64,000 nucleotides of DNA, taken from positions 1,054,001-1,118,000 of the forward strand of contig JAHLEZ010000001.1 in the NCBI GenBank assembly GCA_020726505.1, read 5' to 3'. Positions 9,401 through 20,223 of this stretch are shown one piece after another. The notes below the pieces were generated by a model that was not told where the DNA came from, searched no databases, and saw nothing but the letters and a program-made list of their open reading frames with translations. This stretch comes from Leptodontidium sp. MPI-SDFR-AT-0119 (taxonomy: Eukaryota; Ascomycota; Leotiomycetes; Helotiales; Leptodontidiaceae). How positions within the stretch are numbered: the first letter of the stretch is position 1; each line of letters opens with the position of its first letter. Both the position numbers and the translations under genes were made by a program.

Positions 9401-12354
9401 TGTTTTCGTGATCGTAGTCATCGTCACTGGTAGAGTCGAATGTAGAGCAGATTTTGGAAGCCCACTCAGCCATGAAGTATCCGATAGCGCTTCGAAGTTG
9501 AGGGTCATCATCCTTAACAGGACAGCGATGCTGGAGAGACTCCAAGCAAGCACGGTATGGGCCTGCACCCCAAGAGACAAGCTCTGCAGTGGATGCTTTC
9601 TTTTCAAGTGAAGCTTCTGCCAATCTAGCCAAGTATCGTCCAAGTTCCGTGTCTCCATTTTCGAGTGAGCTAGCAGTCTTCCTAACATGAGAATTCAGCT
9701 CGGATATCGCTGCACCCATCAAACCCAGCAGATCGAGAGCCATATTCTTAGCGGGAGCCGGAGTCTTGTCACCCTCCGCCAACTGCACCATCCTGAATAG
9801 AAACAGGCGTAACATGAGTTCTGCCGCGGGCCAGTCAGTTGAGTTCAAGCACGTGATGAAATCCTCCACGAAAAGGTCGAGCAGGTTCCGGTAAGGAGCA
9901 TCTCCACTTTTGGTAGACTTCATGGCTCTGTTGACTATGAAAGCAACGACGTAAGTTGCATTCGCCCTGGCTGTATCCAACAATTGCACGGCATCATCTG
10001 CAAGCTCTTGAATTGCGGTTACAGGCTGCCTTTCTGCCTTGTGCTCTGTAGTGATAGTATGTTTTCCGACAGTGGGCTTCTCCGACCCTTCTGCGCCATC
10101 ATCGCCGTTCAGAGCTTCCAAGGCCTTGTTGCGTCGATTCGCTTTGGCGTCGTCGGCCTTGCTCGCACTGGTCTGGACAAGTCTCATAATCAAGGCAGAA
10201 ACCAATTGAATGCTTCCTCCTTCAGCAAGCTTGAATTGACGGGCGCTTTGCTTTGTGACTGGTAACTTTTCCAAAGACGTCAATATTTCGTCAAAAATGC
10301 CTTGACGCTGAGCTGGGTTGCATAAGAAGATCTGGGCAAGGACATCCATGGCGACCACACGCAAGCTATCAAACTTAGAAATCTTAACGATCGAGTCGCG
10401 CTCACTTGGAGCATTCTCAACAAAGATCAAGCGGGAAGCTGTGAACTCAAGGGTGTTTATGACTGTTTCCGAGAGGTCGATAGCTGGCACCAGGCTAGCG
10501 ACAAGAGAGAATAGTCTTCGGCAATGTGATAACAGATTGCCGATGTGTGACTTCTGGGCTGAAAGAAGCTTGAAAAGTGCTGCGGAAGGGCCAGAATTAC
10601 GCATTTCCACAATCGGGACCAAGCATGTCTCTGTGGCATTCTTGAACGCATTCAGTGCCGCCTGGATGACATCTTCCGAGTAAAGCTGTTTCTCTTCACG
10701 GCCTCCCGACATCAGCTTCAATGAGATACGAGCTGCCTTGATTCCAAGCTCCGCAGTTGAGATTTGCTGTAGCCATGCATCCACCTCAGACTCTCCCATG
10801 GTGTCATCCACCTTGACATCCACAGTCTCCGCATCTTTTAGAGCACTTTCACAAAGCTTTTGGGCCCTCAAAAGATCATCCAGGGGAACTTGAGAGAACC
10901 GGTTGGCATCAATGACTCTTTGGAGGAGAATCTCAAGCTTAGCCTGAGCAGCAAGACTTAACGTGATGCCTTCGCTGGACGATGTGAGGATAGCACTCGA
11001 GGCTACATTATCGGGTTGGGCTTGGTCTTCAGCTTCAAATATCTCCTGGAGATACTCTCGGAGATTCCTAAAAGCTGCATCGTTCTTTTGCCGTTGATCA
11101 ACACTTCTCGATAAATCGTCTTCGTCGTCGACTTCTGAGCGTCGTCGCTTTCGAGAGAGATTCTGAGGCGTATCTGGAGAGGAGGGCAAAACCTCATAAT
11201 CCTCAGGGCGGAAAGTCGATGGAAGATTTGGTATGACGACTGCTAATCCCGGATTGGGACTTGGTGGTACGGGCTGGGACCCATGTTGTGGGGTAACTCT
11301 CGGCGTTGACTGCAGTGGGGTATGGCTCTGCTGTAGTGACGGCGTACTAGGTTGTATAAGAACTTGCGGCTGCTCTACAACTTGAGATTGAGACGCAGGT
11401 TTGGTTAAAGCGTCGGCTTGAGCTTGAGTATACTCGGTGCGACTAAAACTCTTGGGTAGTCCTGGGATTACCACAGAGAAGCTTGAGCTTGGCTTGGATG
11501 GGGTAGATGGGTCGAGCTTCTTTGGAGTACTTATGTGCCCATTCGCCTTGGGGGATGGCTTGGGAGATGGCTTAGGAGTTGCCTTAGGAATGGCTTTGAC
11601 ATTGGGCATCTGGACCGTGATCGTTGAGTTCTCATCGTGAGCTGCTTGGTTCGAGACTACCCGTTGCGAGGCTTGTTGCTGTGACTTGGGCTGCGACTTC
11701 ACCTTCGGCGTTCCCTTTTGCTTTTGTGAAATTTTGTTTGCCATAACTGGTGGGCTCGGTCTCTCCGGAGAAGGGTAGTTGAACTCAACTGACGTTCTAT
11801 CGTAGACCATTTGTGCGAATGGAGAGAGCGATAGTCTAGGCTCTGTATTCGAAGTACGCTCGGAGGTAAAATTTGGAGAAGTCTTGAATGAACTGAACCG
11901 AGTTAGTCTAAGCTAGATAGAAGGTATATATGAAGCTCACTATTGTGCAATGTTGCTTGGCTTAAGAAGCTCCTTGAGATCGTTCAATGATTTCTGTAAT
12001 CTTTCGGAGGTGTTGTTAGGATCTTGCGCATCGCGGTTGAGGACCTCAAGCAGCTGTCGCCCTTCGTCGCGGTCTGTGGAGGTTGGGAATAATGAGGTTG
12101 ATGATCGAAGGCCTATCGAGGGGGAAGGAATTATATCTTGAGGAGGTGAATTTGTTAGTGTTTGTTGGGTGGGTTGATGTGGAGGAGGTGTTGATACCTG
12201 AATTGAACGGGACAACAGAGGAGAAGGGCGAATATGGTAACGCCTCATCAACAGTGAGAACCCTGGTGTGTCCTCGCCATGAACCATTCATCGACGGTGC
12301 ACCGTTCGACCCGTTGACAGCAGCATGCTGGTTGGAATAGCCGTGTTGGTCCAT
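6495..12354 (-). CDS. SCC2: sister chromatid cohesion protein SCC2/Mis4 (cohesin loader)
   Basis: Three exons, 12198-12354, 11941-12136 and 6495-11892, give 1916 residues. Introns are 61 bases (with ACTAAC branch site) and 48 bases. The protein is the NIPBL/Scc2/Mis4 large HEAT-repeat subunit that, with Scc4, loads cohesin onto chromatin in the nucleus. The N-terminus has the conserved RVLTVDEALPYSPFSSVVPF block that binds Scc4 in relatives, followed by a low-complexity Pro/Ser/Lys linker. The middle and C-terminal two thirds is alpha-helical HEAT repeat, including the conserved ISKFDSLRVVAMDVLAQIF block and the Nipped-B C-terminal region (AIKDLNRAPVRAQGVNGD). It ends with an acidic stretch and a basic Lys/Arg-rich tail that could act as a nuclear localisation signal. 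The start at 12354 is chosen because the spliced leader matches the family; beginning at the long exon alone would lose about 115 conserved residues. RPA12 is divergent, 321 bases away. Confidence 0.93.
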
Positions 12355-12675
12355 GTTGGACTTTGATGGAGAGTTATGCGCCGCGAGCGATACTCAGGCG
12401 CAGGTATCGAGGAGTATCAAGAGTAGGCAGAGGTGAATAGCATATTGCAAGACCGAAGACCGTGGCGAGAGGCAGAATGCGCGCAACTGTCTCGAGATAT
12501 CATGGTCGTCGCATCGGTTGCTGTCGAGAGAAGCTCTGGCAGCCTTGCCGCGAAGAACCCTGGCTTGGGCAAGGACGACTGCAGTATTAGTAAGCAGGGC
12601 TTCGAAAAGTTTAAATTTCCAAACCTTGGTGAAGGAAAGCCTGCCCATAACCTTTCTTCAACACTCAAAGTCAAA

Positions 12676-13145
12676 ATGTCTGCAATCGGGTCTCTCGTCT
12701 TCTGTACAGATTGTGGCAATCTGCTGGAGAGTTCAACTGGCAACAAGAATACAATTCTCGTATGCGATTGTTGTGGCGCGGAGAACAAAGGTTTGCATTA
12801 TTTTGCCCAAACTTCCCATCCTCCACAAATCTAAATGCTGTTACAGACACTGCATCAAAGACGATTACCACTTATACAAAGCCCGCATCTTTCCCATCTC
12901 TTCTGCGCCAGAAGCGATCCACTATTCAGCAGGTGGAACTTGCGGATATGCAGAGCGAGGCTGTGATTGCGCAAACATGTCCGGAGTGTGGAAGGCAGGA
13001 GGTCAGATATACGGCTGTGCAATTGAGAAGTGCAGATGAAGGTAGCACTATCTTCTATACTTGCGATTGTGGGCACAAGTAAGTGATTTGGGAACCATGT
13101 GGCTGGCATATGCTAACGGTAACAAGATGGAATACCAATAATTGA
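12676..13145 (+). CDS. RPA12: DNA-directed RNA polymerase I subunit RPA12
   Basis: Exons 12676-12790, 12847-13078 and 13127-13145 give 121 residues, the usual length. The N-terminal zinc ribbon has two CxxC pairs (FCTDCGNLL and CDCCGAEN). The C-terminal TFIIS-like zinc ribbon starts CPECGRQEVRYTAVQLRSAD and closes after splicing with YTCDCGHKWNTNN, including the acidic pair that TFIIS-type ribbons use in RNA cleavage. The tiny last exon supplies WNTNN and is required for the family C-terminus. The subunit acts in the nucleolus in rRNA transcription, supporting RNA cleavage and termination by Pol I. It lies head to head with SCC2 and tail to tail with deoxyhypusine hydroxylase. Introns have GCTAAC-type branch sites. 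Confidence 0.93.
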
Positions 13146-13189
13146 AGAGTTTCGCCACGAATTAAAGCCTCCAGCACTTGCGAAATTTG

Positions 13190-13210
13190 TTGCATTGCAT
13201 TGCATTGCAG
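13190..13210. repeat. TTGCA pentanucleotide microsatellite
   Basis: About four consecutive copies of a TTGCA unit lie between the convergent stops of RPA12 and deoxyhypusine hydroxylase. Confidence 0.6.
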
Positions 13211-13326
13211 ATCAGCAGAAGCATCACATCAACGAACATAGTTATGGTTGAGTGGGTTTGAGTTGAGTTTAGTTGCTATTCAAGGCCCAAGCACTTTGGT
13301 GCCCAGCATTCTACGAAGGAAACCGT

Positions 13327-14379
13327 CTACGCATTCGCAGTCTCAGGGATCAATGCATATTCCACCTCGCCAGCCTTCTCAAACTCTGCCATATCCAGAG
13401 CCACAATCACGCTTTCCCGAACGACCTGCTCCTTGTCATTCAAAAAGCGCTTCAAAGTCTCTTCGACACCATCTTCCTCACCCAAACTACCCAGAGCCTC
13501 AGCAGCCTCGTGTCGAACCATACTCTCCTCCTTCAAATCGCCAAGAGCGGCAGTCAGTGCGGGGATGGAAGCAGGATGCGACAATTGTCCGAATACAAAT
13601 GCGATCTCGTGTCTGAATAGGGCGGATGGATCTGCGAATCCTTTCGCGAGGGCAAGGACAGCAGGGACGGCGGTAGGAAGATCTGGTGGCGAAGCAAGAT
13701 CTCGCAGACCGAACATAGCTCTGTAGCGTAGAAACAAAGGTTTCGTAGTATCCAGCAGATTCTTCTCCAAATCCTCGATCGTCTCGTTCTGTTCCGAAGT
13801 TGGCGCTGGGTCGATAGATGCGAAATCACTACTCCCATTAGCCAACATCCTACTCCCAACTCCGAGCTCACAACTCCCAGTGAACTGAACATACCTCTTC
13901 TGCAACTTTTCCCTCTTCCTCTCCTCACTATTCTCCCACTCAATCCTCGCAACAGCAATCTCGCACGTCTCTTTGACAACCACAAGTTCCTCTGGCCTGT
14001 CCCTAAATTCCCTAAGCAGCTCCAAACTGCCCATGTCACCAATAGCGCCCAGTGCCTCCGCAGCCTCATGTCTACACATGGGATCCTCATCCTTATCCTC
14101 CAACACACCTCTAAGGAACGGCACAGCAGCCAGATCCTTCGTCTGGCCCAAGCAGTAAGCTAGCTCATGCTTGAGAAGCGCAGAAGGCGAGGCGAAAGCT
14201 GCGGCGATGGCGTGGATGGCGGGGATGGCGGGGAGGGAGGACTGGCATGCTAGATGCTTCAGTGAGAACAGGGCTCGAAATCGGCGCGCCAGAGGCTCGG
14301 TCTCTGAGCAGAGTGTTTTTCGGAGGGCGAGGATGGTGGGGTCGCTGGTTGGAGGGGGAGATGTCGCTGAGGGCGACAT
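13327..14379 (-). CDS. LIA1: deoxyhypusine hydroxylase
   Basis: Metal-dependent HEAT-like enzyme that hydroxylates the deoxyhypusine side chain of eIF5A, completing hypusine formation. Two similar halves each carry two His-Glu iron-ligand motifs: LKHELAYCLGQ and CRHEAAEALGAIG in the first, FRHEIAFVFGQ and VRHEAAEALGSLG in the second. This is the complete set of four HE pairs. The frame stays open for 350 codons, but a 66-base segment (13829-13894) in the linker has a GTATGT donor, a GCTAAT branch and a TAG acceptor, and its translation does not look like the family. It is therefore probably an intron whose length happens to be a multiple of three, giving 328 residues. The stop lies 181 bases from the RPA12 stop. 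Confidence 0.92.
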   Translation of the reverse strand: MSPSATSPPPTSDPTILALRKTLCSETEPLARRFRALFSLKHLACQSSLPAIPAIHAIAAAFASPSALLKHELAYCLGQTKDLAAVPFLRGVLEDKDEDPMCRHEAAEALGAIGDMGSLELLREFRDRPEELVVVKETCEIAVARIEWENSEERKREKLQKRYVQFTGSCELGVGSRMLANGSSDFASIDPAPTSEQNETIEDLEKNLLDTTKPLFLRYRAMFGLRDLASPPDLPTAVPAVLALAKGFADPSALFRHEIAFVFGQLSHPASIPALTAALGDLKEESMVRHEAAEALGSLGEEDGVEETLKRFLNDKEQVVRESVIVALDMAEFEKAGEVEYALIPETANA

Positions 14380-15690
14380 GGCGGGGTAGTTTTTTTTCTG
14401 TCTTTAGGAAGATGTTAGTATTTTGTTGGCAGAGACGCAAACTGTAAGCATAGCATAGAGTAAATAGAAATTACTTACAGATATATGTACTGTTTTGCTT
14501 GAGAGTATTTCGAGAGTCTTGCGCGCAATAGAGAAAGGCGAAGTGATTCGAAGTTAGATGGGAATTTTTGTGGTGCACCAGTCGTTGGAAATAGTCACTT
14601 CTTCAATTCACACTCTGAAATGCCACAGTTGATGCATTTAAAGCCAGACTAGTGACAACATCAGATGTTCGGACGATTGGGGGATTCCACAGCTGCATTC
14701 ATTCAACTTGCTCGTCCTTTTCCTCGACTTCCATAATTTCCTCTATCCTTTCCTACCGTACTTTCCATCACAAAGTGAATCTGTTTGTTTAAAACAGGCA
14801 ACACGGACTTTGCGGTGCAGGCTTCCTATGCTTTCATGTGTTCTGATTCTACCTAGGTATCTTGTGATGGACCACATCTAAGTATGATTTCTAGCCACAT
14901 GCTCCAAGCTTTAAAAAGCTGCTTTCACCCAATAAAGCACTTAGCGTTGTTCGCATATCGGTTCCCTGTATTTTCAGAGAGGCCCTTGAAAGGTTCCTGT
15001 TCTAAAAAGTGGTTCAAACCCATAAAATGGAAGCCAGGAATGATGCTTTATTTCCCGTCATATAGACACTTTGTTTTCCCTCCTTGTGTTACCGTTGGTC
15101 TGGAATTTTGAGTTATCTGCTCACTTCAGATATCTAGTTTGAAAAGCTTGAATCAATCAGATCAACAAATTCTCTTGCGTGCTTGGACTCTTGTTATTTG
15201 ATGCCTCTTATTCACAATTACTGGGCAAGGTCCTTTCGGAAAGCAAGTCGCCTCAATTGTCCAGTGGATGCTTCAGTATAATGCTTCAGCTTATAATATC
15301 ACCTTGAAGGGATGAATATGACGTTTCACGATGCATTATGTACCTTCTGCAATTCTAAGAATATTTTCTCTCCACGCAGACTATTCGACATCATCACCCA
15401 ATTCCCAAAGCCGACGCTTTTCAAAAGTGCCCAACCATAGAAGAGAACCACTACCAAGTACCATCTTGACCAGCCTCATTAAAATTTGTCCCCAGCCAGA
15501 CATCACTACCACCTCAGCTCTGAATCTCTCAAGAAGACTTCGTCCGCACCCAAGATTTCAGCCCTCAATTCCCCAGCGCCCATCCGGATCAACCCAAAAA
15601 ACAAACTGAGTTTGAAAGAACCCTTTCTCTCCCCCCTCATCCTCATATCCGAGCTCAATCCATTTGTGGACGATCTTCTTCAGCATCTTA
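14380..15690. other. gene-free intergenic stretch
   Basis: Upstream region of deoxyhypusine hydroxylase, then AT-rich sequence. Short overlapping open frames on the plus strand (15331-15968) look random: they lack known motifs and overlap a better-looking minus-strand frame. Confidence 0.4.
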
Positions 15691-15699
15691 TCCAATTAT

Positions 15700-16119
15700 T
15701 TGTAATTGAGTGGGACATTCATTGCTCAGCGACAATTCTCCTTGTCAAAATAAGTGGTTTACTCTCCAAGATGCCTGGACACCAGCAGATTTCCGGCATG
15801 AGTGTTTCCCATTTGAGCATTTCCAAGCAGACCAAATCCCAAGGTGCATTCGGGGCAATCTTGAAGTCGAAATCTGGGTCGTATTTGATGAGGATCTCGG
15901 CGGTCTCGTTGGAGAGGGAAGACGGGATACAGCCAACGACAAGCCAGCTACATAGTGATCATCAGTGATGTCTGCCCACGAGCCACCTTTCTGCTTACGA
16001 AGTATTAGGTTGTTCTGTCTGAGGGAATTTAGGCTCCGATTGTTGGTGTGTACGATTGGAGTCCCCTGTCTTTTGCTGTTTAGACTTGTTGACTCAACTG
16101 CGACGAGCCGTCCAGGCAT
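15700..16119 (-). CDS. possible small gene or gene fragment, unknown product
   Basis: Two adjoining minus-strand frames look coding. The first begins at an ATG at 16119 (MPGRLVAVEST) and runs to about 15960. The second covers about 15700-15945 and includes VGCIPSSLSNETAEIL, APNAPWDLVCLEMLKWETL and a stop after RRIVAEQ, a composition unlike chance. No GT-AG intron was found that joins them in phase: the candidate GTAAGC donor and GTAG acceptor give a 51-base intron that leaves the wrong frame. It may be a frameshifted relic or have an exon structure that was missed. No family is recognised. Confidence 0.3.
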
Positions 16120-16412
16120 CTTGTGAAGTCCTTTAGTAATAATTTGCTGTATTGTAGACGGTCTTTAAACAACAAGTCTGAATAATATGGGCCTAAAGAA
16201 AAGAGAAACTAGAAAGACAGAATCCTGGAAGAGTTCAAGTTCATCGCCCGAATTCACAAGGAAAGTCCAAACATGAATACACCACCAACCTAGCATCCAC
16301 TCCTTCCTCCAGTATAAGCATGTCTTCGAGCACTTTCCGACACCAAACTCCAATTATTGTCAAATCAATCGTATCGATTCTCGAAAAACCAACCACCACC
16401 TATTAAACAATC

Positions 16413-16430
16413 AACCAACCAACCAACCAA
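16413..16430. repeat. CCAA tetranucleotide microsatellite
   Basis: Four to five CCAA/AACC units directly before the candidate ATG at 16432, in what would be the 5' leader of the next gene. Confidence 0.6.
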
Positions 16431-16431
16431 G

Positions 16432-17170
16432 ATGGCTCAGCAAACCAAGAGAAAAGATCTTAAGAAAGTCTTATTAACCTTATCTACGACAGATCGACTA
16501 TTCACAAGATCAAAACTAATTCTCGATCTTGAATAGGTGGATCCACGCCGGCGCAGTCCGCTTCCAACGCAACCCCCGCGTCATCCACGAGATATTCTTC
16601 GCCTTCTCCTCTCCCACCGCGCATGGCATCCAGCGGCTGACCATCACAATCGACAAGCCAGGTGCGTTTTTCACGGGTAGCGGATGCACTGCAACCAGCC
16701 TCCTGGACGGCATCACGTGGGACGAGCACCTGTGGAAGCATTGGGAGGGACGAGTCGAGAAGAAGACTGGGGAGTGGACTCGGGCTGTCTCGCTCGCTCA
16801 GGGCAATGAGTATCGGAGAGATGCTCTTAAGAGCATCTATGATGATGCCAATTTTGTAGACCCCTGGACCATGGAGGCTGGAAAGAAGAAGATCGGGGCT
16901 AACAGATTCGTGGCAGTCTGCATGGACAGTATGTGTTTTTTTTTTTTTTTGCCCTAAAATACCAGGTCTTGAAATATTTGAAAGAAGTATTTACTCATAT
17001 GATTATCAGACGGATACCCATTGCATGGTAATGGTATGGGGAACTGCCCGGAGAGCTGGAAGCACCAAGACTCAGCCCGAGAGGAGGTGAAGGAGGAAGT
17101 CGAGGAGGAGATCAAGCAGAAGGTTAAGGAGATGATCGAGGAGAAGACCAAAGTTGAAGATGAATCATAA
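16432..17170 (+). CDS. hypothetical protein, two or three exons
   Basis: The body of the gene is 16537-16928 plus 17010-17170, joined by an 81-base GT-AG intron that contains a run of T. The 5' end is uncertain. An ACTAAT branch site and TAG acceptor just before 16537 point to an upstream intron, and the ATG at 16432 (MAQQTKRKDLKK) is the nearest candidate, but no canonical donor in phase was found. The protein contains IHAGAVRFQRNPRVIHEIFF, GAFFTGSGCTATSLLDGITW, DPWTMEAGKKKIGANRF and, after the splice, NGYPLHGNGMGNCPESW. It closes in a highly charged Glu/Lys-rich segment of about 35 residues that should form a helix or coiled coil. No family is recognised and no transmembrane segment is seen. 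Confidence 0.55.
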
Positions 17171-17545
17171 GAAGATATCTTCAGATATCTTAGTAAGTTC
17201 AACCCATCTAAAGTGCTTATTGTCAATGATTAACATCAAGGCGGCTCTTCCCAGGATATTGTAGCCACTAAGCTCCTCTGGACTGCACGATAAATCAGCT
17301 CGTACGAGCTTCAAGCCAGTAGAAACACCAGAATAGCAGCGGGACTTCACATCATCAAAGGTCATCTTGAACACACTTCATAGAACCCAATGCCTTCTCC
17401 AAACTGCGCTTAACTGAAGTGACCATATTAACATGACTCCCGTTTAGTACGTTGGTCTCCGCCAACGTTGTGCCACACAGAAGAACATGACCCAAACTTC
17501 CCAGGCTGTCTCCAGCATCATGTGACAACTTGCTCGCCTAAATGG
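17171..17545. other. gene-free intergenic stretch
   Basis: Only the 3' flank of the unassigned gene; nothing further recognised before the inverted-repeat elements begin. Confidence 0.4.
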
Positions 17546-17547
17546 TA

Positions 17548-17704
17548 CGAAAGGGGGTTTCAGGTGGGTCTCGTCCACCGTTGTAGGTAGCAAGGAAATA
17601 TATTCCCTAGAACAGTGTCGAATGCTCTGGTATGCCCCAAAAATTTCCTGCATTGGCAAGAGAAAATACAAGGCTGGACGAACCCCACCTGAAACCCCCT
17701 TTCG
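17548..17704. mobile_element. 157-bp TA-flanked MITE
   Basis: Perfect terminal inverted repeats of 21 bases, CGAAAGGGGGTTTCAGGTGG plus one G at 17548-17568, with the complement at 17684-17704. A TA dinucleotide lies directly outside each end (17546-17547 and 17705-17706), the target duplication of the Tc1/mariner superfamily. The interior has no open frame of note, so it is non-autonomous. Its right-hand TA is also the left-hand TA of the next element. Confidence 0.8.
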
Positions 17705-17706
17705 TA

Positions 17707-18446
17707 CAATCGTTTTCCTAACGTGTGTCAGCGTCACCGATTTTAGCGAGCCTCACCAAACCCCTCAAATCCGCCCCAAATCCGAAGTAGGCACCTCACC
17801 CCGCCCCTTCAATTGATTATTAAAGCTTTAAAAAAAGTTAATATAATTAAAATTTAGCATAATGTTAATATATACAGTGATTTCTTTTATTCTTAAGACG
17901 TAATGTAGAGGTGTAAAAGCTGAATAGGCGATTTTCAGCCTCGTGAGCCCCCGCAAGCTGGCTTTCGGTCGCAAATTTGAGCCGCAAACCTACCATTTTG
18001 GCCCCAAATATTACTTTATAACTACAGCTTTAATTAATCTAGTAATTATATGCAATTGATTATTACATGTTTAACTTTAATTATCTTAATTTTTAGAAGC
18101 TCTTAATAATCTTTCGCAGTGTTAAAAGAGGGAGGTAAAATCGAGGGTTTGCGGTTCAAATTTGCGACCGAGAGTCAGCTTGCGAGGGCTCGCGAGGCTG
18201 AAAATGCCATTTTTGCCCTTTTATAATTTACACCTTTAAATTACCTTATAATACTTAAAAATATAATGCATATACTAAAATTATGTTGAATTTTTATTAT
18301 ATCAACTTTTTTTTTAAAGCTTTAATAATTAATTAAGGGTCGGGGAGAGGTGCTTCCTCGCTGTCTCCTCGCGAATTTGAGGGTTACTGTAGTGAGGCTC
18401 GCTAAAATCGGTGACGCTGACACACGTTACTCTAGGAAAACGATTG
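17707..18446. mobile_element. 740-bp foldback MITE with long terminal inverted repeats
   Basis: The two ends are mirror images. CAATCGTTTTCCTA opens the left end and its complement closes the right end, followed inward on both sides by ACGTGTGTCAGCGTCACCG and TTTTAGCGAGCCTCAC. With small indels the arms stay alignable for about 300 bases each (about 17707-18010 and 18130-18446), leaving a spacer of about 120 bases. TA flanks both ends (17705-17706 and 18447-18448). No transposase frame is present. Inner blocks such as the GGTCGCAAATTTGA segment are also paired. Tc1/mariner-like non-autonomous element by its TA duplication. Confidence 0.85.
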
Positions 18447-18707
18447 TAATCTTTATTTTCGGTTTGTGAAGCGAATCAGTGAGAGCACCGTAAGCGAAGA
18501 AAGAATTCTGATCATGTCCATCTATTTCTATTCATGGTTTCTCATAACATCTAAATCTCTACACCCCTCAGGGCTCTATCATAGAAACTTCGTAACCGAA
18601 AACAAATCCATCCCGAGGAAGTCTAGTATATACAAAATCCCAACTCCATCCTCCACCCCAGGGTATCTCAAACTTTCTCTCTCTTCACATTAAAACCATC
18701 ACTCCAT

Positions 18708-20223
18708 CTAGGAGGATCTCGAAATCTCCGCCTCCTCAACATTGAGATCCTTCTCTCCATTATAGTATATCTCAGTGACGCCGCCACCACCAATGGCTGG
18801 AGCTGGGATGGCACCGATGACGTTCTTGACGCGCATGATGTGCTTGCCGGTGCGCAGCCAGTGGGAAACAACATAGCCTAGGACATAAATGAAGCCGACC
18901 AATGGCACGAGGTATGAGATGCGAGTATTGACTGCATCTGCGATAGCGCCTTGAATAGGTGGGAAGACTGGTGAGAAGAGTTAGCATATGTATTTCTTTT
19001 TTCTTTTCTTTTCCTTTTTTTTTCAAGATTAACAGAGAGAGAGAGCGGGGGTACTAACCGGCACCTCCAGAGACACCCATAACCAAGATACCAGCTCCGC
19101 GACGAGTGTGGCGTCCGAGATTTGCAGTTCCGAGAGTGAAAAGAGTGGGATACATGGGAGCTTCAAAGAAGAAGATGGCGATCAAGATACCGACGGAGCC
19201 GTTGCCCTTCACGGCGCAGATGGCGGCGTTCATGGCAATGGCGATGACAGCATAGACCATGAGGAGGAAATCAGCCTGGAAGATGGTAGCTAGAGCAGTA
19301 GCAACAAAGCGGCCGACGGTGAAGGTGATGAGGGCATATGACAACATGTTGGAGGCTTGAGCGGAAGAGAAAGTTGCGTTCTCGGTAGCGTAGTTGATGA
19401 AGAAGGATGCGATTGTGACTTGGGCACCAACGTAGCAGAATTGAGCGATGAAAGCGAAGATCATGTTGTATTGCTTGTAGAGAGGTCCCTGGCCGACCTC
19501 GTTTCCGAATTCATCGGTAGCGAAGTTCTCGACGGTGGAGCTGTTGAGCATGTCCTCCGACACTTCTGGGAGTTTGGCAATGAGGAAGAGAACGGCGATG
19601 GCAACACCGGCACAGGCAACAGCCAGGTACACAAATTGTACGTTGGTGAGATTATGCGCATTCTTGCCGGCGAAGAAGAACTTTGATGCGATGAGAGGAC
19701 CGATGAAGGAAGCAACACCGTTCCAAGATTGACAGAATTGGAGACGTGCGGATGCGGATGCCGGGTCACCGATGACAACAGCATAGGAGTTTGCGGCAGT
19801 TTCGAGGGTCGCGAGACCACAGGCGATAACGAGGGTGCAAGCGCAGAAGCCACCGAATGATGCATAGCGATGCTCGTAGGTGGAGAAATGTGCGGTTGGC
19901 CAAAAGAAGATGGCACCAAGAGAGTAGAGAGAAAGCCCCATGAGGATGGTAACCTTGTATCCCTTCCTCTTCATGACTTCAGCGGCAATAGGCGAGAAGA
20001 GGAGGTAACCACCACCGAAGTAGACTACTTGAAGACCGGTAGATTCGAGCTTGGTAATATCAAGGACAGTTTGGAAATGCTTGTTCAAAACATCTAGAAG
20101 TCCGTAGGAGAAACCCCAGAGGAAGAAGAGGGAGATGACGAGGGAGAGAGGGAAGATGAGGGCTCTGCCAGTCAGGAAGCCTGAGGCGAGAGTTGGAGCT
20201 GCGAGAGGGATTCCGCCAGCCAT
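18708..20223 (-). CDS. MFS transporter, L-fucose/sugar permease (FucP) family
   Basis: Exons 19059-20223 and 18708-18967 give 474 residues. The 91-base intron has a GCTAAC branch site. The protein is hydrophobic throughout, with about twelve predicted membrane helices, and belongs to the FHS/FucP branch of the major facilitator superfamily. Landmarks are FFLWGFSYGLLDVLNKHFQ in helix 1, VYFGGGYLL in helix 2, the conserved LETAANSYAVVIGDP after helix 4, QFCQSWNGVASFIGPLI, and EAPMYPTLFTLG in the second half. Members carry L-fucose, glucose, galactose or related sugars with protons across the plasma membrane; the substrate here is unknown. The hydrophilic C-terminus (NGEKDLNVEEAEISRSS) should be cytosolic. 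The second exon supplies the last helices, so the first exon alone would be truncated. Confidence 0.9.
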
